This document shows, one piece after another, positions 15,730-23,507 of a stretch of DNA of 64,000 nt. The position numbers and the translations under genes are program-made. The notes beneath the pieces were generated by a model, which did not search any database, had not been told where the DNA came from, and saw only the letters and a program-made list of their open reading frames with translations. Numbering within the stretch: the stretch's first letter is position 1; every line of letters begins with the position of its first letter. Origin of the DNA: a virus; the IMG/VR virus record IMGVR_UViG_3300005529_000023, positions 1 to 64,000 of that record; one strand, written 5' to 3'.

Positions 15730-16961
15730 TGTTCAAATTTTTTGCAACCGACAATTGGTACAAGAAATGGGCAAAGAAAGAGGAAGAATACGAGAACAAG
15801 ACCGTATCTGAAGAACCTCCTGCCGAAGAGGATGATTCGGGAAGTACCTACAAGGTGCCTTATACGACTATCTTGAACGTAACTCCGCACAACAATGCCG
15901 ATCGTTTAGCAGTGTTTTGGGTCTATGGCTTTCAGGTCATTGCTCCGAAGGACAAGTTCCAGATTGGCGATAAGGTGATTTATATCCCGATCGATTCGAT
16001 CCTTCCTCAGTGGCTTGAGGATCGCCTTTTTCCCGCCGAAGCTAAGATCAAGTTGACCAAGCATCGAGTTCGTCAGATTCGAATTCGTAAGCTTGCATCT
16101 CAAGGTATGTTGATCAGCTTGGATGAGGTTCAAGACAAGGTTGGAACTCCAGAGTTGGAGGCAGATCTCAAGACCATTTTGGGAGTCAAGAAGTATCAAC
16201 CGCCTGCTCCGAAGATTCAAGGCCCAGCTGGTCCAAAGAATCGCAACAAGAAGCATGAACATCCGTTGTTCCACAAGTACAATGGCCTGGACAACATCAA
16301 GTGGTTCCCTGACCTGTTCAAGGAAGGTGAAACCGAAGTTGTGATCCAGGAGAAGTTGCATGGAACCAATGCCCGCGCATCCAAACTGCCCTTCATCGCT
16401 AACACCTGGCTCAAGAAGCTGAAGAAGCTGTTCGGTTTGGCTCCGAAGGTTGAGAAGTGCTATGGATCGAACAATGTGGATATTTCTGCCGCTTCAACCT
16501 ACAAAGGCTTCTATGGCGACGATGTCTACGGTAAGTGCTTTGATTCGATTGATGTCTTCAACAAGCTTCTGCTTGGGGAGATTGTTTACGGCGAGATCGT
16601 CGGACCTGGCATTCAAAAGAACTACGAGTATGGTCTGAAAGAACACCATTTCGTGGTTTTCGATGTCAAAGTCCTTCAACCGGACGGGAAGACATTTAAG
16701 TGGCTCACGCCCGATGAGGTTGCCAAGTTCTGTGAACAGAGAGGCTTTGAACATGTGCCTGTCCTCTACAAGGGCAAGTACTATCGAAACACTGCCTTTA
16801 GCTTCACTCAAGGCAAGTCCGCGTATGCCCCGGTCCAAAAGGTCAGGGAAGGTGTCGTCATCAAGGATGCCGTGGAATACGACTTTGGTGGTAACAAGAG
16901 GGCCTTGAAGTGGGTTTCTGAGGAGTATCTCGATGACAGTTCGAACACCGACTTCCACTAA
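15729..16961 (+). CDS. RNA ligase, DRB0094-like
   Basis: 410 residues. Residues about 40-135 form an OB-like N-terminal module. The nucleotidyltransferase domain follows, with motif I EKLHGTN (K209 is the predicted AMP-accepting lysine), an acidic motif III region near 285-295, motif IV EGVVIK and motif V RALKWVSEEYL near 395-405. An N-terminal OB domain before the ligase core is the architecture of the Deinococcus DRB0094 RNA ligase family. It would seal 3'-OH/5'-phosphate ends, probably nicks, made by the preceding kinase/phosphatase. ATG 15729 is chosen at a TAATG junction; the longer reading starts inside the previous gene. Confidence 0.9.
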   Translation: MFKFFATDNWYKKWAKKEEEYENKTVSEEPPAEEDDSGSTYKVPYTTILNVTPHNNADRLAVFWVYGFQVIAPKDKFQIGDKVIYIPIDSILPQWLEDRLFPAEAKIKLTKHRVRQIRIRKLASQGMLISLDEVQDKVGTPELEADLKTILGVKKYQPPAPKIQGPAGPKNRNKKHEHPLFHKYNGLDNIKWFPDLFKEGETEVVIQEKLHGTNARASKLPFIANTWLKKLKKLFGLAPKVEKCYGSNNVDISAASTYKGFYGDDVYGKCFDSIDVFNKLLLGEIVYGEIVGPGIQKNYEYGLKEHHFVVFDVKVLQPDGKTFKWLTPDEVAKFCEQRGFEHVPVLYKGKYYRNTAFSFTQGKSAYAPVQKVREGVVIKDAVEYDFGGNKRALKWVSEEYLDDSSNTDFH

Positions 16962-17283
16962 GTTATCTGGTGATGTGCCAGAAGAACATAAGAACCTCGC
17001 CCTGGCCTTGTCCGGTTATGAGAAGGAAGTGAACGATGATCCCTTCTTGCCCTTAGAAAGAAAGGCGCAGAGCTACGTTTGTCTGGCTCATGACTGGTAC
17101 CAATTGGGTATGGATGAAGAAGGAGGTCGCCTTCTTCTGCGTGCTGAACAGATATCTCCTGGATATTTCAAGGAAAAAATGCTTGAACACGCTAGCGAAA
17201 ATAAGGATTTTGCGTTGGTAGTGAAAAATATTACAATAGAGCTTATGTTTCTGGTTACGAGTCAGTTGAAGGAAGCGAAATGA
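16933..17283 (+). CDS. Hypothetical helical protein
   Basis: 116 residues, alpha-helical in look with a TPR-like rhythm (YVCLAHDWYQLGMDEEGGRL near 48-67) but only one such unit. AGGAG lies 7 nt before ATG 16933, supporting this start inside the ligase gene's 3' end (29-nt overlap). Function unknown; co-expression with RNA repair genes is likely. Confidence 0.6.
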   Translation: MTVRTPTSTKLSGDVPEEHKNLALALSGYEKEVNDDPFLPLERKAQSYVCLAHDWYQLGMDEEGGRLLLRAEQISPGYFKEKMLEHASENKDFALVVKNITIELMFLVTSQLKEAK

Positions 17284-17564
17284 AGCTAGAGATCCAGATA
17301 GAATGCACCTATTGCGGGAATAAGTGGAACGCCACGTCATGGAGCAAAACGGAAATTGATTCCATGATATGTCCTAAGTGTAAGGATTCTCGTCTCATAG
17401 TTCGAGATAGAACCTCAAAGGTAGACTACTATCAGGGTAGTCCACCGTTTCCGCCTAAAAAGCAAGACGACTTTCCTTGGGGAATGCATTACCTAGGAGA
17501 AATGAGTCACGGACAAGGCTATGTGTATAGTTTGCAAAGACTGGAAGATAGGAAAGTTAACTAA
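17280..17564 (+). CDS. Zinc-ribbon protein
   Basis: 94 residues. CTYC near 9-12 and CPKC near 32-35 form a four-Cys zinc ribbon in the first 40 residues; the rest is low-complexity, with Pro- and Gly-rich segments. It starts in an ATGA overlap. Probably a small adaptor or nucleic-acid-binding protein; function unknown. Confidence 0.65.
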   Translation: MKLEIQIECTYCGNKWNATSWSKTEIDSMICPKCKDSRLIVRDRTSKVDYYQGSPPFPPKKQDDFPWGMHYLGEMSHGQGYVYSLQRLEDRKVN

Positions 17565-17730
17565 TAAAGAGGCGATCCATGCCCTTGGTGAATTGATGAG
17601 TGCAGCGTCTAATAAAGAGATGTCTCATTATTCGAAAGTTCTCGATAAGATCATGGAGAAGGAAGTTCCAGTTACAGAGTCGGACGATGAGTTAGATAAG
17701 TTATGGCAAGAGGAATCTGAGGATTTTTAA
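17521..17730 (+). CDS. Small acidic CxxC protein
   Basis: 69 residues starting with MCIVCKDWK, a lone Cys pair, then a helical acidic region. It overlaps the zinc-ribbon gene by 44 nt and its TAA overlaps the following ATG. The continuous helical sequence after the overlap supports a real gene. Function unknown. Confidence 0.55.
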   Translation: MCIVCKDWKIGKLTNKEAIHALGELMSAASNKEMSHYSKVLDKIMEKEVPVTESDDELDKLWQEESEDF

Positions 17731-18080
17731 TGGCGGGTCTGTTTTCACAAGCCATCACTGCTTTTTGCATGAGTGCTGCTTCTAGCGCTACGTATAATAA
17801 CGCATGCAATCATGCCGTGGATGCTGGTACTCGCCAAGTGGGGATCAGACAGCAGGTGGATGGCGCCGAGGATAAGACTACCGCGCTTGTAGCCACTAAG
17901 GCCACTGATGTCGCAGGAAAACACGTTTCAATGGCCGTTGGCGCTGTGGGATTTGTTTATAAGACTTATCGAGATAAGAGTCTGGTTTTCAAACTACCCA
18001 CTATGGGTATTTGCGATTCGCTCAGCAATCAAATTACTCCAAACTCATACATTCTGAGCTTTCAATGGACGCTACGCTAA
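17730..18080 (+). CDS. Hypothetical Ala-rich protein
   Basis: 116 residues with a weakly hydrophobic, alanine-rich N-terminus (possible signal or amphipathic helix) and a beta-like C-terminus ending SYILSFQWTLR. No family recognised. It lies between TAATG junctions on both sides. Confidence 0.5.
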   Translation: MAGLFSQAITAFCMSAASSATYNNACNHAVDAGTRQVGIRQQVDGAEDKTTALVATKATDVAGKHVSMAVGAVGFVYKTYRDKSLVFKLPTMGICDSLSNQITPNSYILSFQWTLR

Positions 18081-18235
18081 TGTGGAAAAACAGAGAAAAT
18101 GCTAGCATGGCCTTCTTTTTCGTAGTCCTGATGATCTTGGCAATTCTGGCGATTTCAGAGTTGAAGAAAGCTAATCAGACCCTTGAGTACATTCAGATCA
18201 AACCCGTAGGTGACGTGCTGAATGGAAATCCTTAA
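18080..18235 (+). CDS. Single-span membrane protein
   Basis: 51 residues. ATG 18080 shares bases with the upstream TAA; residues about 10-25 form one transmembrane segment (MAFFFVVLMILAILAI), followed by a charged tail. Longer starts at 18011 or 18065 lie inside the previous gene. Function unknown. Confidence 0.5.
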   Translation: MWKNRENASMAFFFVVLMILAILAISELKKANQTLEYIQIKPVGDVLNGNP

Positions 18236-18713
18236 ATTCCCTCATCCATCGCTTTTTAAGTCCTGCACAGAAGTCACTGTGTTCGACCAAGAGTTGAAGA
18301 CTCTCTTAGATTCTATGTGGGAAACCATGAAAGCAAACAATGGAATGGGATTAGCTGCAAATCAAGTGGATTTGCCTTGGCACATGTTCGTGATGCAGGG
18401 TCCAGACGGAAAACGTATCAATTTAGTCAATCCATACATTCTTCATCGTTCTGTGGTTTCGGCTAACCTGAAAGAGGGTTGCCTTAGCGCTCCTGGCGAA
18501 ACCATTGTAGTACCTGAACGTGCCGAGTGGGTACAACTCGTTTACGATGACGAAAACGGCAAAGAGCATAAGACTACTTTCACTGGCATTCATTCAGTTT
18601 GCGTACAGCACGAGATGGAACATTTAGACGGCATGTCATTTATGGAAAATAGTTCCATACCGAAAGTAAAGAGGAAACAACTTGCGCGCAAGTGGGGTTT
18701 CAAACTAAAATAA
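18222..18713 (+). CDS. def: Peptide deformylase
   Basis: 163 residues, the usual length. All three metal/active-site motifs are present: GMGLAANQ (41-48), EGCLS with C87, and QHEMEHLDG with H130, E131 and H134. It removes the N-formyl group from nascent proteins. Phage deformylases are known from marine and other large phages, where they probably help process abundant viral proteins. It overlaps the small membrane gene by 14 nt. Confidence 0.95.
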   Translation: MEILKFPHPSLFKSCTEVTVFDQELKTLLDSMWETMKANNGMGLAANQVDLPWHMFVMQGPDGKRINLVNPYILHRSVVSANLKEGCLSAPGETIVVPERAEWVQLVYDDENGKEHKTTFTGIHSVCVQHEMEHLDGMSFMENSSIPKVKRKQLARKWGFKLK

Positions 18714-18716
18714 GGC

Positions 18717-18902
18717 ATGGCGATCAAAAGTGCGCTTTTTCGTTTGAAAAAGGTGCCTAAGAGTGTGTGGGTAGCTGCAGCCGTTCTTCCTGGCGGCCTG
18801 GTTGCAGTAAGCGCCTGGATCGCCATCAAAGAATGGTGGTCCCCGCCAGATTTCAAGAAAATTTTGAAAAAACTAGTGAGGGAAATGAATGATAAAAGCT
18901 GA
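18717..18902 (+). CDS. Small membrane protein
   Basis: 61 residues: a basic N-terminus, one hydrophobic segment (about 17-38) and a charged C-terminal helix, so a single-pass membrane protein is likely. It lies between deformylase and thyX and overlaps thyX by 14 nt. Function unknown. Confidence 0.5.
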   Translation: MAIKSALFRLKKVPKSVWVAAAVLPGGLVAVSAWIAIKEWWSPPDFKKILKKLVREMNDKS

Positions 18903-19731
18903 GATTGTCTGTGATTCGGTCGCCCCCTCTGGTGTTAGACTTACTACTTTCGTCCTTACTTACCCACGTTTCATTCATGCTGAATTCATGACTCATAGGA
19001 TGTTTTCCAGAAACGCTTCTAGCTCCAGGGCTATTCCCGTGAAGAAATCCATCCAGATGGTCAAAGACAACCCAGTTATCCCATTAGCTTTCACCAAAAA
19101 CCAAAAAGGTATGCAGGGCGGAGCAGCTTTGGATCAAGAGGATCATGATAAGGCCGTTAAAGCGTGGCTGGAAGGCCGTGACAGGGCCGTAGAGATCGCC
19201 GAACGTCTGGCAGACCTGGAAGTACATAAGCAGTACGCAAATCGCGTTCTAGAGCCTTGGGCTCACATTACGGTAGTTGTTACCGCGACCGACTGGGATA
19301 ACTTCTTTGCGCTTCGTTGCCATCCCGCTGCTCAGCCAGAAATCCATGCTCTGGCTGATTTGATGTATGAAGCATTTACGAATAGCGAACCAGACAGCTT
19401 ATCTCTTGGTCAGTGGCACTTGCCATTTGTGGGTAATATGGAAGCGCTGAGCGATGATGCTGCCGTGAAATGCTCTGTAGCCAGATGTGCGCGTGTTTCG
19501 TACTTGAATCACGAAGGGAAAGTTCCCTCTTTTTCAGAAGACATGCAACTTTACGAACGTTTACTTAGTTCCGCTCCACTTCATGCCTCGCCCGCAGAAC
19601 ATCAGGCTATGGCATCAATAGATCCAGAGACTCGATCGGGCAACTTTCGGGGCTGGGTTCAGTATCGCAAGACGCTTCCCAACGAAAACATAACTAAATA
19701 TGAAGCACAACCACTTCATCAATCTGGCTAA
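18889..19731 (+). CDS. thyX: FAD-dependent thymidylate synthase
   Basis: 280 residues. The ThyX motif is present as THRMFSRNASSSR (35-47), a variant of RHRX7S with Thr replacing the first Arg. The flanking sequence (HAEFM before it; QWHLPFVG and C-terminal RKTLPNEN) fits the family. It makes dTMP from dUMP using methylenetetrahydrofolate, FAD and NADPH. The 3' end overlaps the deaminase gene by 32 nt, linking dUMP supply to its use. Confidence 0.9.
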   Translation: MIKAEIVCDSVAPSGVRLTTFVLTYPRFIHAEFMTHRMFSRNASSSRAIPVKKSIQMVKDNPVIPLAFTKNQKGMQGGAALDQEDHDKAVKAWLEGRDRAVEIAERLADLEVHKQYANRVLEPWAHITVVVTATDWDNFFALRCHPAAQPEIHALADLMYEAFTNSEPDSLSLGQWHLPFVGNMEALSDDAAVKCSVARCARVSYLNHEGKVPSFSEDMQLYERLLSSAPLHASPAEHQAMASIDPETRSGNFRGWVQYRKTLPNENITKYEAQPLHQSG

Positions 19732-20065
19732 GAAAGCTAGTGAAAAATCTGATCATCACAAGTACAAGATGGGTTGTGTGATCGCTAAGGGCAACAAAGT
19801 CTTGGGTATTGGTTTCAATACTAACAAGACACATCCGCGTAGCCCGCACACTTACAAGTCTATTCATGCAGAATTCATGGCGTGGATGAATGCCGGATAT
19901 AGCGACATTGCTGGAGCTACCGCATACGTGTTTAGGCAACAGAAAGACGGGACGCTTGCCATGGCCAAGCCTTGCGAGTGCTGCTGGCAGTTTTTGGTTG
20001 AATCTGGTGTGAGTGAAGTAGTCTATAGTTTCGAAGGCACATACAAGAAAGAGAGTCTAGAGTAA
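19700..20065 (+). CDS. Cytidine/dCMP deaminase-family protein
   Basis: 121 residues. HAE (56-58) supplies the zinc His and catalytic Glu, and PCECC (91-95) the two zinc Cys residues, in the order and spacing of the cytidine deaminase superfamily. The short length and the context next to thyX suggest a dCMP or cytosine nucleotide deaminase feeding dUMP production. Substrate not proven. The extra Cys in PCECC is unusual but harmless to the motif. Confidence 0.85.
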   Translation: MKHNHFINLAKKASEKSDHHKYKMGCVIAKGNKVLGIGFNTNKTHPRSPHTYKSIHAEFMAWMNAGYSDIAGATAYVFRQQKDGTLAMAKPCECCWQFLVESGVSEVVYSFEGTYKKESLE

Positions 20066-21132
20066 TGCAGGAAATGTTTACATTTGACGATGTCCTAATT
20101 GTCCCTCAGTTTGTTGATCAGTACGGATTCAGCAGAAAGGACGTGGATCTATCGGCTAAGCTTCTAGAATTGACAATGAGACTTCCGATCATTAGTGCGA
20201 ATATGGATACTGTAACCGGGCCAGAAATGGCGCGAGCAATGCTCAATCAAGGAGCACAGGCGTGTCTGCATAGATTTTGTTCTATCGAAGAGAACGTTAA
20301 GGACTTTGTACAAGCTTCCATCGGTGACGATTCGCCGATGGTTTCCATCGGTCTTGGAAAAGAAGAACTTGAAAGAGCAAAGGCTCTCTTTGATCATGGC
20401 GCGCACACGTTCATTATTGATGTGGCTCACGGCGCACAGCTGTCGGTTGTAAAACAGGCGGTCTATCTGCGAGAATTGTTTGGATCTGGCGCTTGTATCG
20501 TGGCTGGTAACTTTGCGGGCATAGACAGCGTTAAGACGTTTCGAGAAAAAGCCGGCAAGGCCGTAGATGCCTACAAGGTGGGAATCGGTCCTGGTAGTGC
20601 CTGCACTACCCGTATGAAGACTGGCGTAGGGTATCCTCAGCTTTCTGCAATTCAGGAAATCAGCCAATGGCTTACTCCGAAGGGCATTCCTGTGATTGCT
20701 GACGGCGGAATGAAGACTCCTGGTGATATCGCCAAGGCCATCGGCGCAGGTGCTTCAATGGTCATGCTTGGCGGAATGTTGGCAGGAACTTATGAGACTC
20801 CGGGTGAGACTGTTCAGCAGGACGGAAAGCCTTGCCAGTCTGTCAGTTTCGAAACCATCTCGAAAGTCTACAAAAAGTACAAAGGATCGGCCTCAAAGGA
20901 ATCTTATGAAGAGCAGGGCAAGAGTGCTTCTTGGCGTACTGCAGAAGGTGAATCCTTTTTGGTTCCTTATAAGGGGCCTGTTGAAGATGTTCTCCAGGAT
21001 ATTGAAGGTGGGCTTAGGTCTGCGTTTGCTTACGTAGGCGCACAAAATCTTCAACAATTTCAATGGAGATGTCGCTTTGTAAGGATTACTCCTTCTACCG
21101 TCGTCGAGAATGGTGCCCACGGGAAGAAGTAA
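20065..21132 (+). CDS. guaC: GMP reductase / IMP dehydrogenase family enzyme
   Basis: 355 residues, a TIM barrel without CBS domains. Seen: FDDVLIVPQ near 6-14, SANMDTVTG near 45-53, the active-site loop GPGSACTTRMKTGVGYPQ near 175-192 with the catalytic Cys, DGGMKTPGDIAKAIGAGA near 213-230, and a C-terminal VPYKGP..GGLRSA block. The TTRxKTGVGYPQLSA string is typical of GMP reductase (GMP to IMP), whereas LAGTYETPGE looks more like IMP dehydrogenase. Family assignment is firm; the reaction is inferred. It is TAATG-coupled to the deaminase. Confidence 0.85.
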   Translation: MQEMFTFDDVLIVPQFVDQYGFSRKDVDLSAKLLELTMRLPIISANMDTVTGPEMARAMLNQGAQACLHRFCSIEENVKDFVQASIGDDSPMVSIGLGKEELERAKALFDHGAHTFIIDVAHGAQLSVVKQAVYLRELFGSGACIVAGNFAGIDSVKTFREKAGKAVDAYKVGIGPGSACTTRMKTGVGYPQLSAIQEISQWLTPKGIPVIADGGMKTPGDIAKAIGAGASMVMLGGMLAGTYETPGETVQQDGKPCQSVSFETISKVYKKYKGSASKESYEEQGKSASWRTAEGESFLVPYKGPVEDVLQDIEGGLRSAFAYVGAQNLQQFQWRCRFVRITPSTVVENGAHGKK

Positions 21133-21386
21133 TGAGAGAAGACCTGGCCAGATACGACAAAGACCTTAAAAAGACAGTTCAAAAGACTTTTTTGAGAAGA
21201 AACGAGAAGGACAGGAGAAGAATACTCGATATTGCTGATCCCTTCAAAGTTCCCTGCATTGTAATAGTCTACTGGTGCGGTGAAGTATCTGGTTGGCCAG
21301 ATTACCTGAAAAAATCTCTCGATGTGCTGGTAGAGTTTTACGGATATAAAGAAATAGCTAACAAACCCGAAGGATGTCCCTGGTGA
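21132..21386 (+). CDS. Hypothetical protein, 84 aa
   Basis: 84 residues with a basic helical N-terminus and a small hydrophobic beta region (VPCIVIVYWCG). ATG 21132 at a TAATG junction is preferred to the upstream in-frame ATG at 21063. No family recognised. Confidence 0.6.
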   Translation: MREDLARYDKDLKKTVQKTFLRRNEKDRRRILDIADPFKVPCIVIVYWCGEVSGWPDYLKKSLDVLVEFYGYKEIANKPEGCPW

Positions 21387-21389
21387 TTT

Positions 21390-21824
21390 ATGAAAGTTTT
21401 GTTTCTCGATTTTGACGGTGTTTTGAACCTATATCCGCAAATCAGTCGTGGCATTGATTTCTACAAGCCTGCTTGTGTAAATTTAGAACTCCTACTTAAG
21501 AAAGTTCCCGATCTCAAGATTGTGGTTTCTAGCGCTTGGCGAATGCATGGTTTGCAATATGTCAAGAACGTACTTCAGCACAACGGAATTGATCCAAGAC
21601 GTGTCATTGATATCACTGGCGAAGAAAAGATCGGCGGACAACCTCACAGAGGACACCAGATTCAGTGCTGGCTGGTCGCGCACCCTGGAGTTACGAAGTT
21701 CGCAATTTTAGACGATTTCTCTGATATGGAACCCTATATGAATAAGCTGGTCAAAACGAGTAGTTATATCGGATTGACACAGGCTAACGTCGAGAAAGTA
21801 CTAGAGATTTTGGACGAAAAATAA
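21390..21824 (+). CDS. HAD_SAK-type phosphatase, paralogue
   Basis: 144 residues with motif I FLDFDGVLN (4-12), motif II VVSSAWRMH near 47-55 and motif III/IV AILDDFSDM near 107-115. It aligns along its whole length with the HAD protein at 12361 (shared MKVxFLDFDGVLN, SS-WR, GIDxxRVID and SYIGLT-type segments), so the two arose by duplication or share an origin. Likely a nucleic-acid-end or nucleotide phosphatase. Confidence 0.82.
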   Translation: MKVLFLDFDGVLNLYPQISRGIDFYKPACVNLELLLKKVPDLKIVVSSAWRMHGLQYVKNVLQHNGIDPRRVIDITGEEKIGGQPHRGHQIQCWLVAHPGVTKFAILDDFSDMEPYMNKLVKTSSYIGLTQANVEKVLEILDEK

Positions 21825-21828
21825 GTGC

Positions 21829-21857
21829 TTGCGTTCCTGAGTGTTCTAGTTTACTCT
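21829..21857 (+). promoter_or_regulatory. Sigma70-like promoter
   Basis: TTGCGT (21829-21834), 17-nt spacer, TACTCT (21852-21857), located in a short intergenic gap before a gene with AGGAG. Confidence 0.6.
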
Positions 21858-21883
21858 GAAATAAGGAAATAGGAGAAATTAGA

Positions 21884-22054
21884 ATGGATCACAGTTTAGC
21901 ATTCACTGCTGGTTGGAACAGTAGCCTCTTAGCGTTTTTCTTTTTGATGGGTGTAGTTCGAAATTACATCGAAAAGAGACCGCTTTGGGCGGTCGTGAGC
22001 GCTGCAGCCGTTTACTTTACGGTCTGTGATGCAGTCAAATTTTTCAACCTGTAA
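21884..22054 (+). CDS. Small two-span membrane protein
   Basis: 56 residues with two hydrophobic segments (about 13-25 and 35-52) separated by NYIEKRP. ATG 21884 follows AGGAGAAATTAG. It is the first gene of a new transcript that also carries the Rrf2-like regulator. Could be a small holin-like or signalling membrane protein; unknown. Confidence 0.55.
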   Translation: MDHSLAFTAGWNSSLLAFFFLMGVVRNYIEKRPLWAVVSAAAVYFTVCDAVKFFNL

Positions 22055-22065
22055 ATGGAGAAACT

Positions 22066-22401
22066 ATGAAATTGACTAAAAAAGTGGAATTGGGTGTTAA
22101 GGCAGTTGATGCGCTCAAGAGCAAGGGTGGACCTGCTAGGGTACAGGATCTTGCTGTGGAGATCGGAACTACGGTGAATTTCTTGGAGCAGATCATGAGA
22201 CTGCTTCGTAAGAACAACATCGTCAGCGTGAAACGCGGTCCTGGCGGAGGTTACTTCCTTCTCTCGGGCAGCTCTGTCACGGCTCTACAAGTTGCAGAGG
22301 CTCTTGGCGGAAACTTCGGGACGTTCACTCTCGATGCAACCACTCCAACCAATCGCTTGAATAAGGCTATTGTAGAGGCTTTTCAGAACACCACTATCTA
22401 A
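22066..22401 (+). CDS. Rrf2-family winged-helix regulator
   Basis: 111 residues. The N-terminal 70 residues match the Rrf2 winged helix: LGVKAVDAL, VQDLAVEIGTTVNFLEQIMRLLRKNNIVSVKRGPGGGYFL. The RGPGGGY wing is the family hallmark. The three Cys residues that hold an Fe-S cluster in IscR or NsrR are absent, so it is probably a cluster-free transcription factor. It is downstream of a predicted promoter, so it may regulate its own operon or host genes. Confidence 0.85.
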   Translation: MKLTKKVELGVKAVDALKSKGGPARVQDLAVEIGTTVNFLEQIMRLLRKNNIVSVKRGPGGGYFLLSGSSVTALQVAEALGGNFGTFTLDATTPTNRLNKAIVEAFQNTTI

Positions 22402-22411
22402 TAGGTGCTTC

Positions 22412-22636
22412 ATGTCGGCTGAGAATTGCGGCGGCGTTTTGTCTCCCGAGATGATTGAGGAAGCCACAAAAGTGGCTGTTCAATCTCGTCCTCCGCTCCC
22501 AGTTTTGATTAGCGTAAAGGCTGATAAAATGCTTCAGAGGATCAAGCAAAAATTTCCTGATTGGGAACCTCAGTGTGAAGCTGAAGTCTGGATCAAAGCG
22601 TACAAGCTTGGCTTAATGGACGATGACGTGGGCTGA
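22412..22636 (+). CDS. Hypothetical protein, 74 aa
   Basis: 74 residues; an amphipathic helix and a Trp-rich end (PDWEPQCEAEVWIKAYKLG). No family recognised. It starts 11 nt after the Rrf2-like gene and overlaps the next by 14 nt. Confidence 0.55.
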   Translation: MSAENCGGVLSPEMIEEATKVAVQSRPPLPVLISVKADKMLQRIKQKFPDWEPQCEAEVWIKAYKLGLMDDDVG

Positions 22637-22904
22637 TGTCAAAATCATAGACATAGGAACTCGCTTCGGCATGTTGGTAGTAGAAAAGCTCTGCTATGAG
22701 CGAAACGAGATGAAGTGGTACTGCAAATGTGATTGCGGAAATTTTACTCGTGTTACTGGTTCCGCTCTTAGAGCTGGAAATACAAGATCCTGTGGATGCC
22801 TAGCTGGAAGGCCCTACCCAAAAGGTTTGAGAGAAAGTAAGCCTAAGAAGGAAAGCGTGTGGAATAAAGAACAGCACGTATTCATGGTCAGGAGAGGCAA
22901 GTGA
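22623..22904 (+). CDS. AP2/HNH-associated zinc-finger protein
   Basis: 93 residues. 'RFGMLVV', then YCKCDCGN and CGCL give four closely spaced Cys in the pattern seen in the N-terminal domain of phage AP2-type HNH homing endonucleases. Here the HNH and AP2 parts are absent, leaving a stand-alone finger with a basic tail. It may be a decayed endonuclease or a DNA-binding protein in its own right. Confidence 0.7.
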   Translation: MTWADVKIIDIGTRFGMLVVEKLCYERNEMKWYCKCDCGNFTRVTGSALRAGNTRSCGCLAGRPYPKGLRESKPKKESVWNKEQHVFMVRRGK

Positions 22905-23070
22905 GTCGGACCAAGAAGGGTAAGAAAGGCCCGGGATATGACTATTGGGGCAGACGACCCCTTGGCATGGCGATCATGGTACAAAAGGAAAGCGCGTAGG
23001 TATCAAGCGCGAGCGTGCCGTGAATAAGCGGGAATTAAGGAAGCTTCGGAAAGAAGCAGACGATGAATGA
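22901..23070 (+). pseudogene. Frameshifted small basic phage gene
   Basis: GTG 22901 (GTGA overlap with the preceding stop) opens MSRTKKGKKGPGYDYWGRR, then runs into a stop after 32 codons. A different frame continues with a coherent basic sequence (HGDHGTKGKRVGIKRERAVN and on to RKEADDE) and ends in an ATGA overlap with the next gene. The span is one base short of a whole number of codons; a missing C in the run CCCC near 22956-22959 would join the halves into about 56 residues. It is a small conserved-looking phage protein: either a true frameshift, a sequencing error, or recoding. Confidence 0.6.
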
Positions 23071-23507
23071 TTCGCAAACTAATTCACAAAATCAAGATGG
23101 TGCTTCATCCCCCAAAGTGTGGGGAAGTGTATAGTGGAGATTGCTTTGATTTTGTGGTCGGCAAGCCTGTAGAGAAGTTCCTTCATGGAATGACTGACAA
23201 ATATGGTAATTTTCTTTGGGAGTATGTTCCTGGTCGAGATAGCTATAGGTTCACTGTAATCAGCGTTCAGCCAGCTTACTATATTTGTGAAGCCGAACTT
23301 TTGGTATCATTCTGCCATGATATTAACAAGAAGAAGTGGTTGAAGAGAAGTCGAATGAGACGTATCCCAAAGATCATGTTTCATGACTTCATCTTGACCG
23401 AAAGGCTAGAAAAGAATGTCGCTCTCAATCGCCGAGGAGAGGTACCAGGAACTGGTAAGCAAGGAAAAGCGTCTACAGGAGATCCTAAGCGTTCATCCCG
23501 AACTTGA
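23067..23507 (+). CDS. Hypothetical protein, 146 aa
   Basis: 146 residues, basic and aromatic, no recognised fold. It starts in an ATGA overlap with the frameshifted gene. Its last 92 nt overlap the next gene in another frame, and that C-terminal stretch is low-complexity (NRRGEVPGTGKQGKASTG), as if the frame were read through after losing its original stop. Confidence 0.5.
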   Translation: MIRKLIHKIKMVLHPPKCGEVYSGDCFDFVVGKPVEKFLHGMTDKYGNFLWEYVPGRDSYRFTVISVQPAYYICEAELLVSFCHDINKKKWLKRSRMRRIPKIMFHDFILTERLEKNVALNRRGEVPGTGKQGKASTGDPKRSSRT

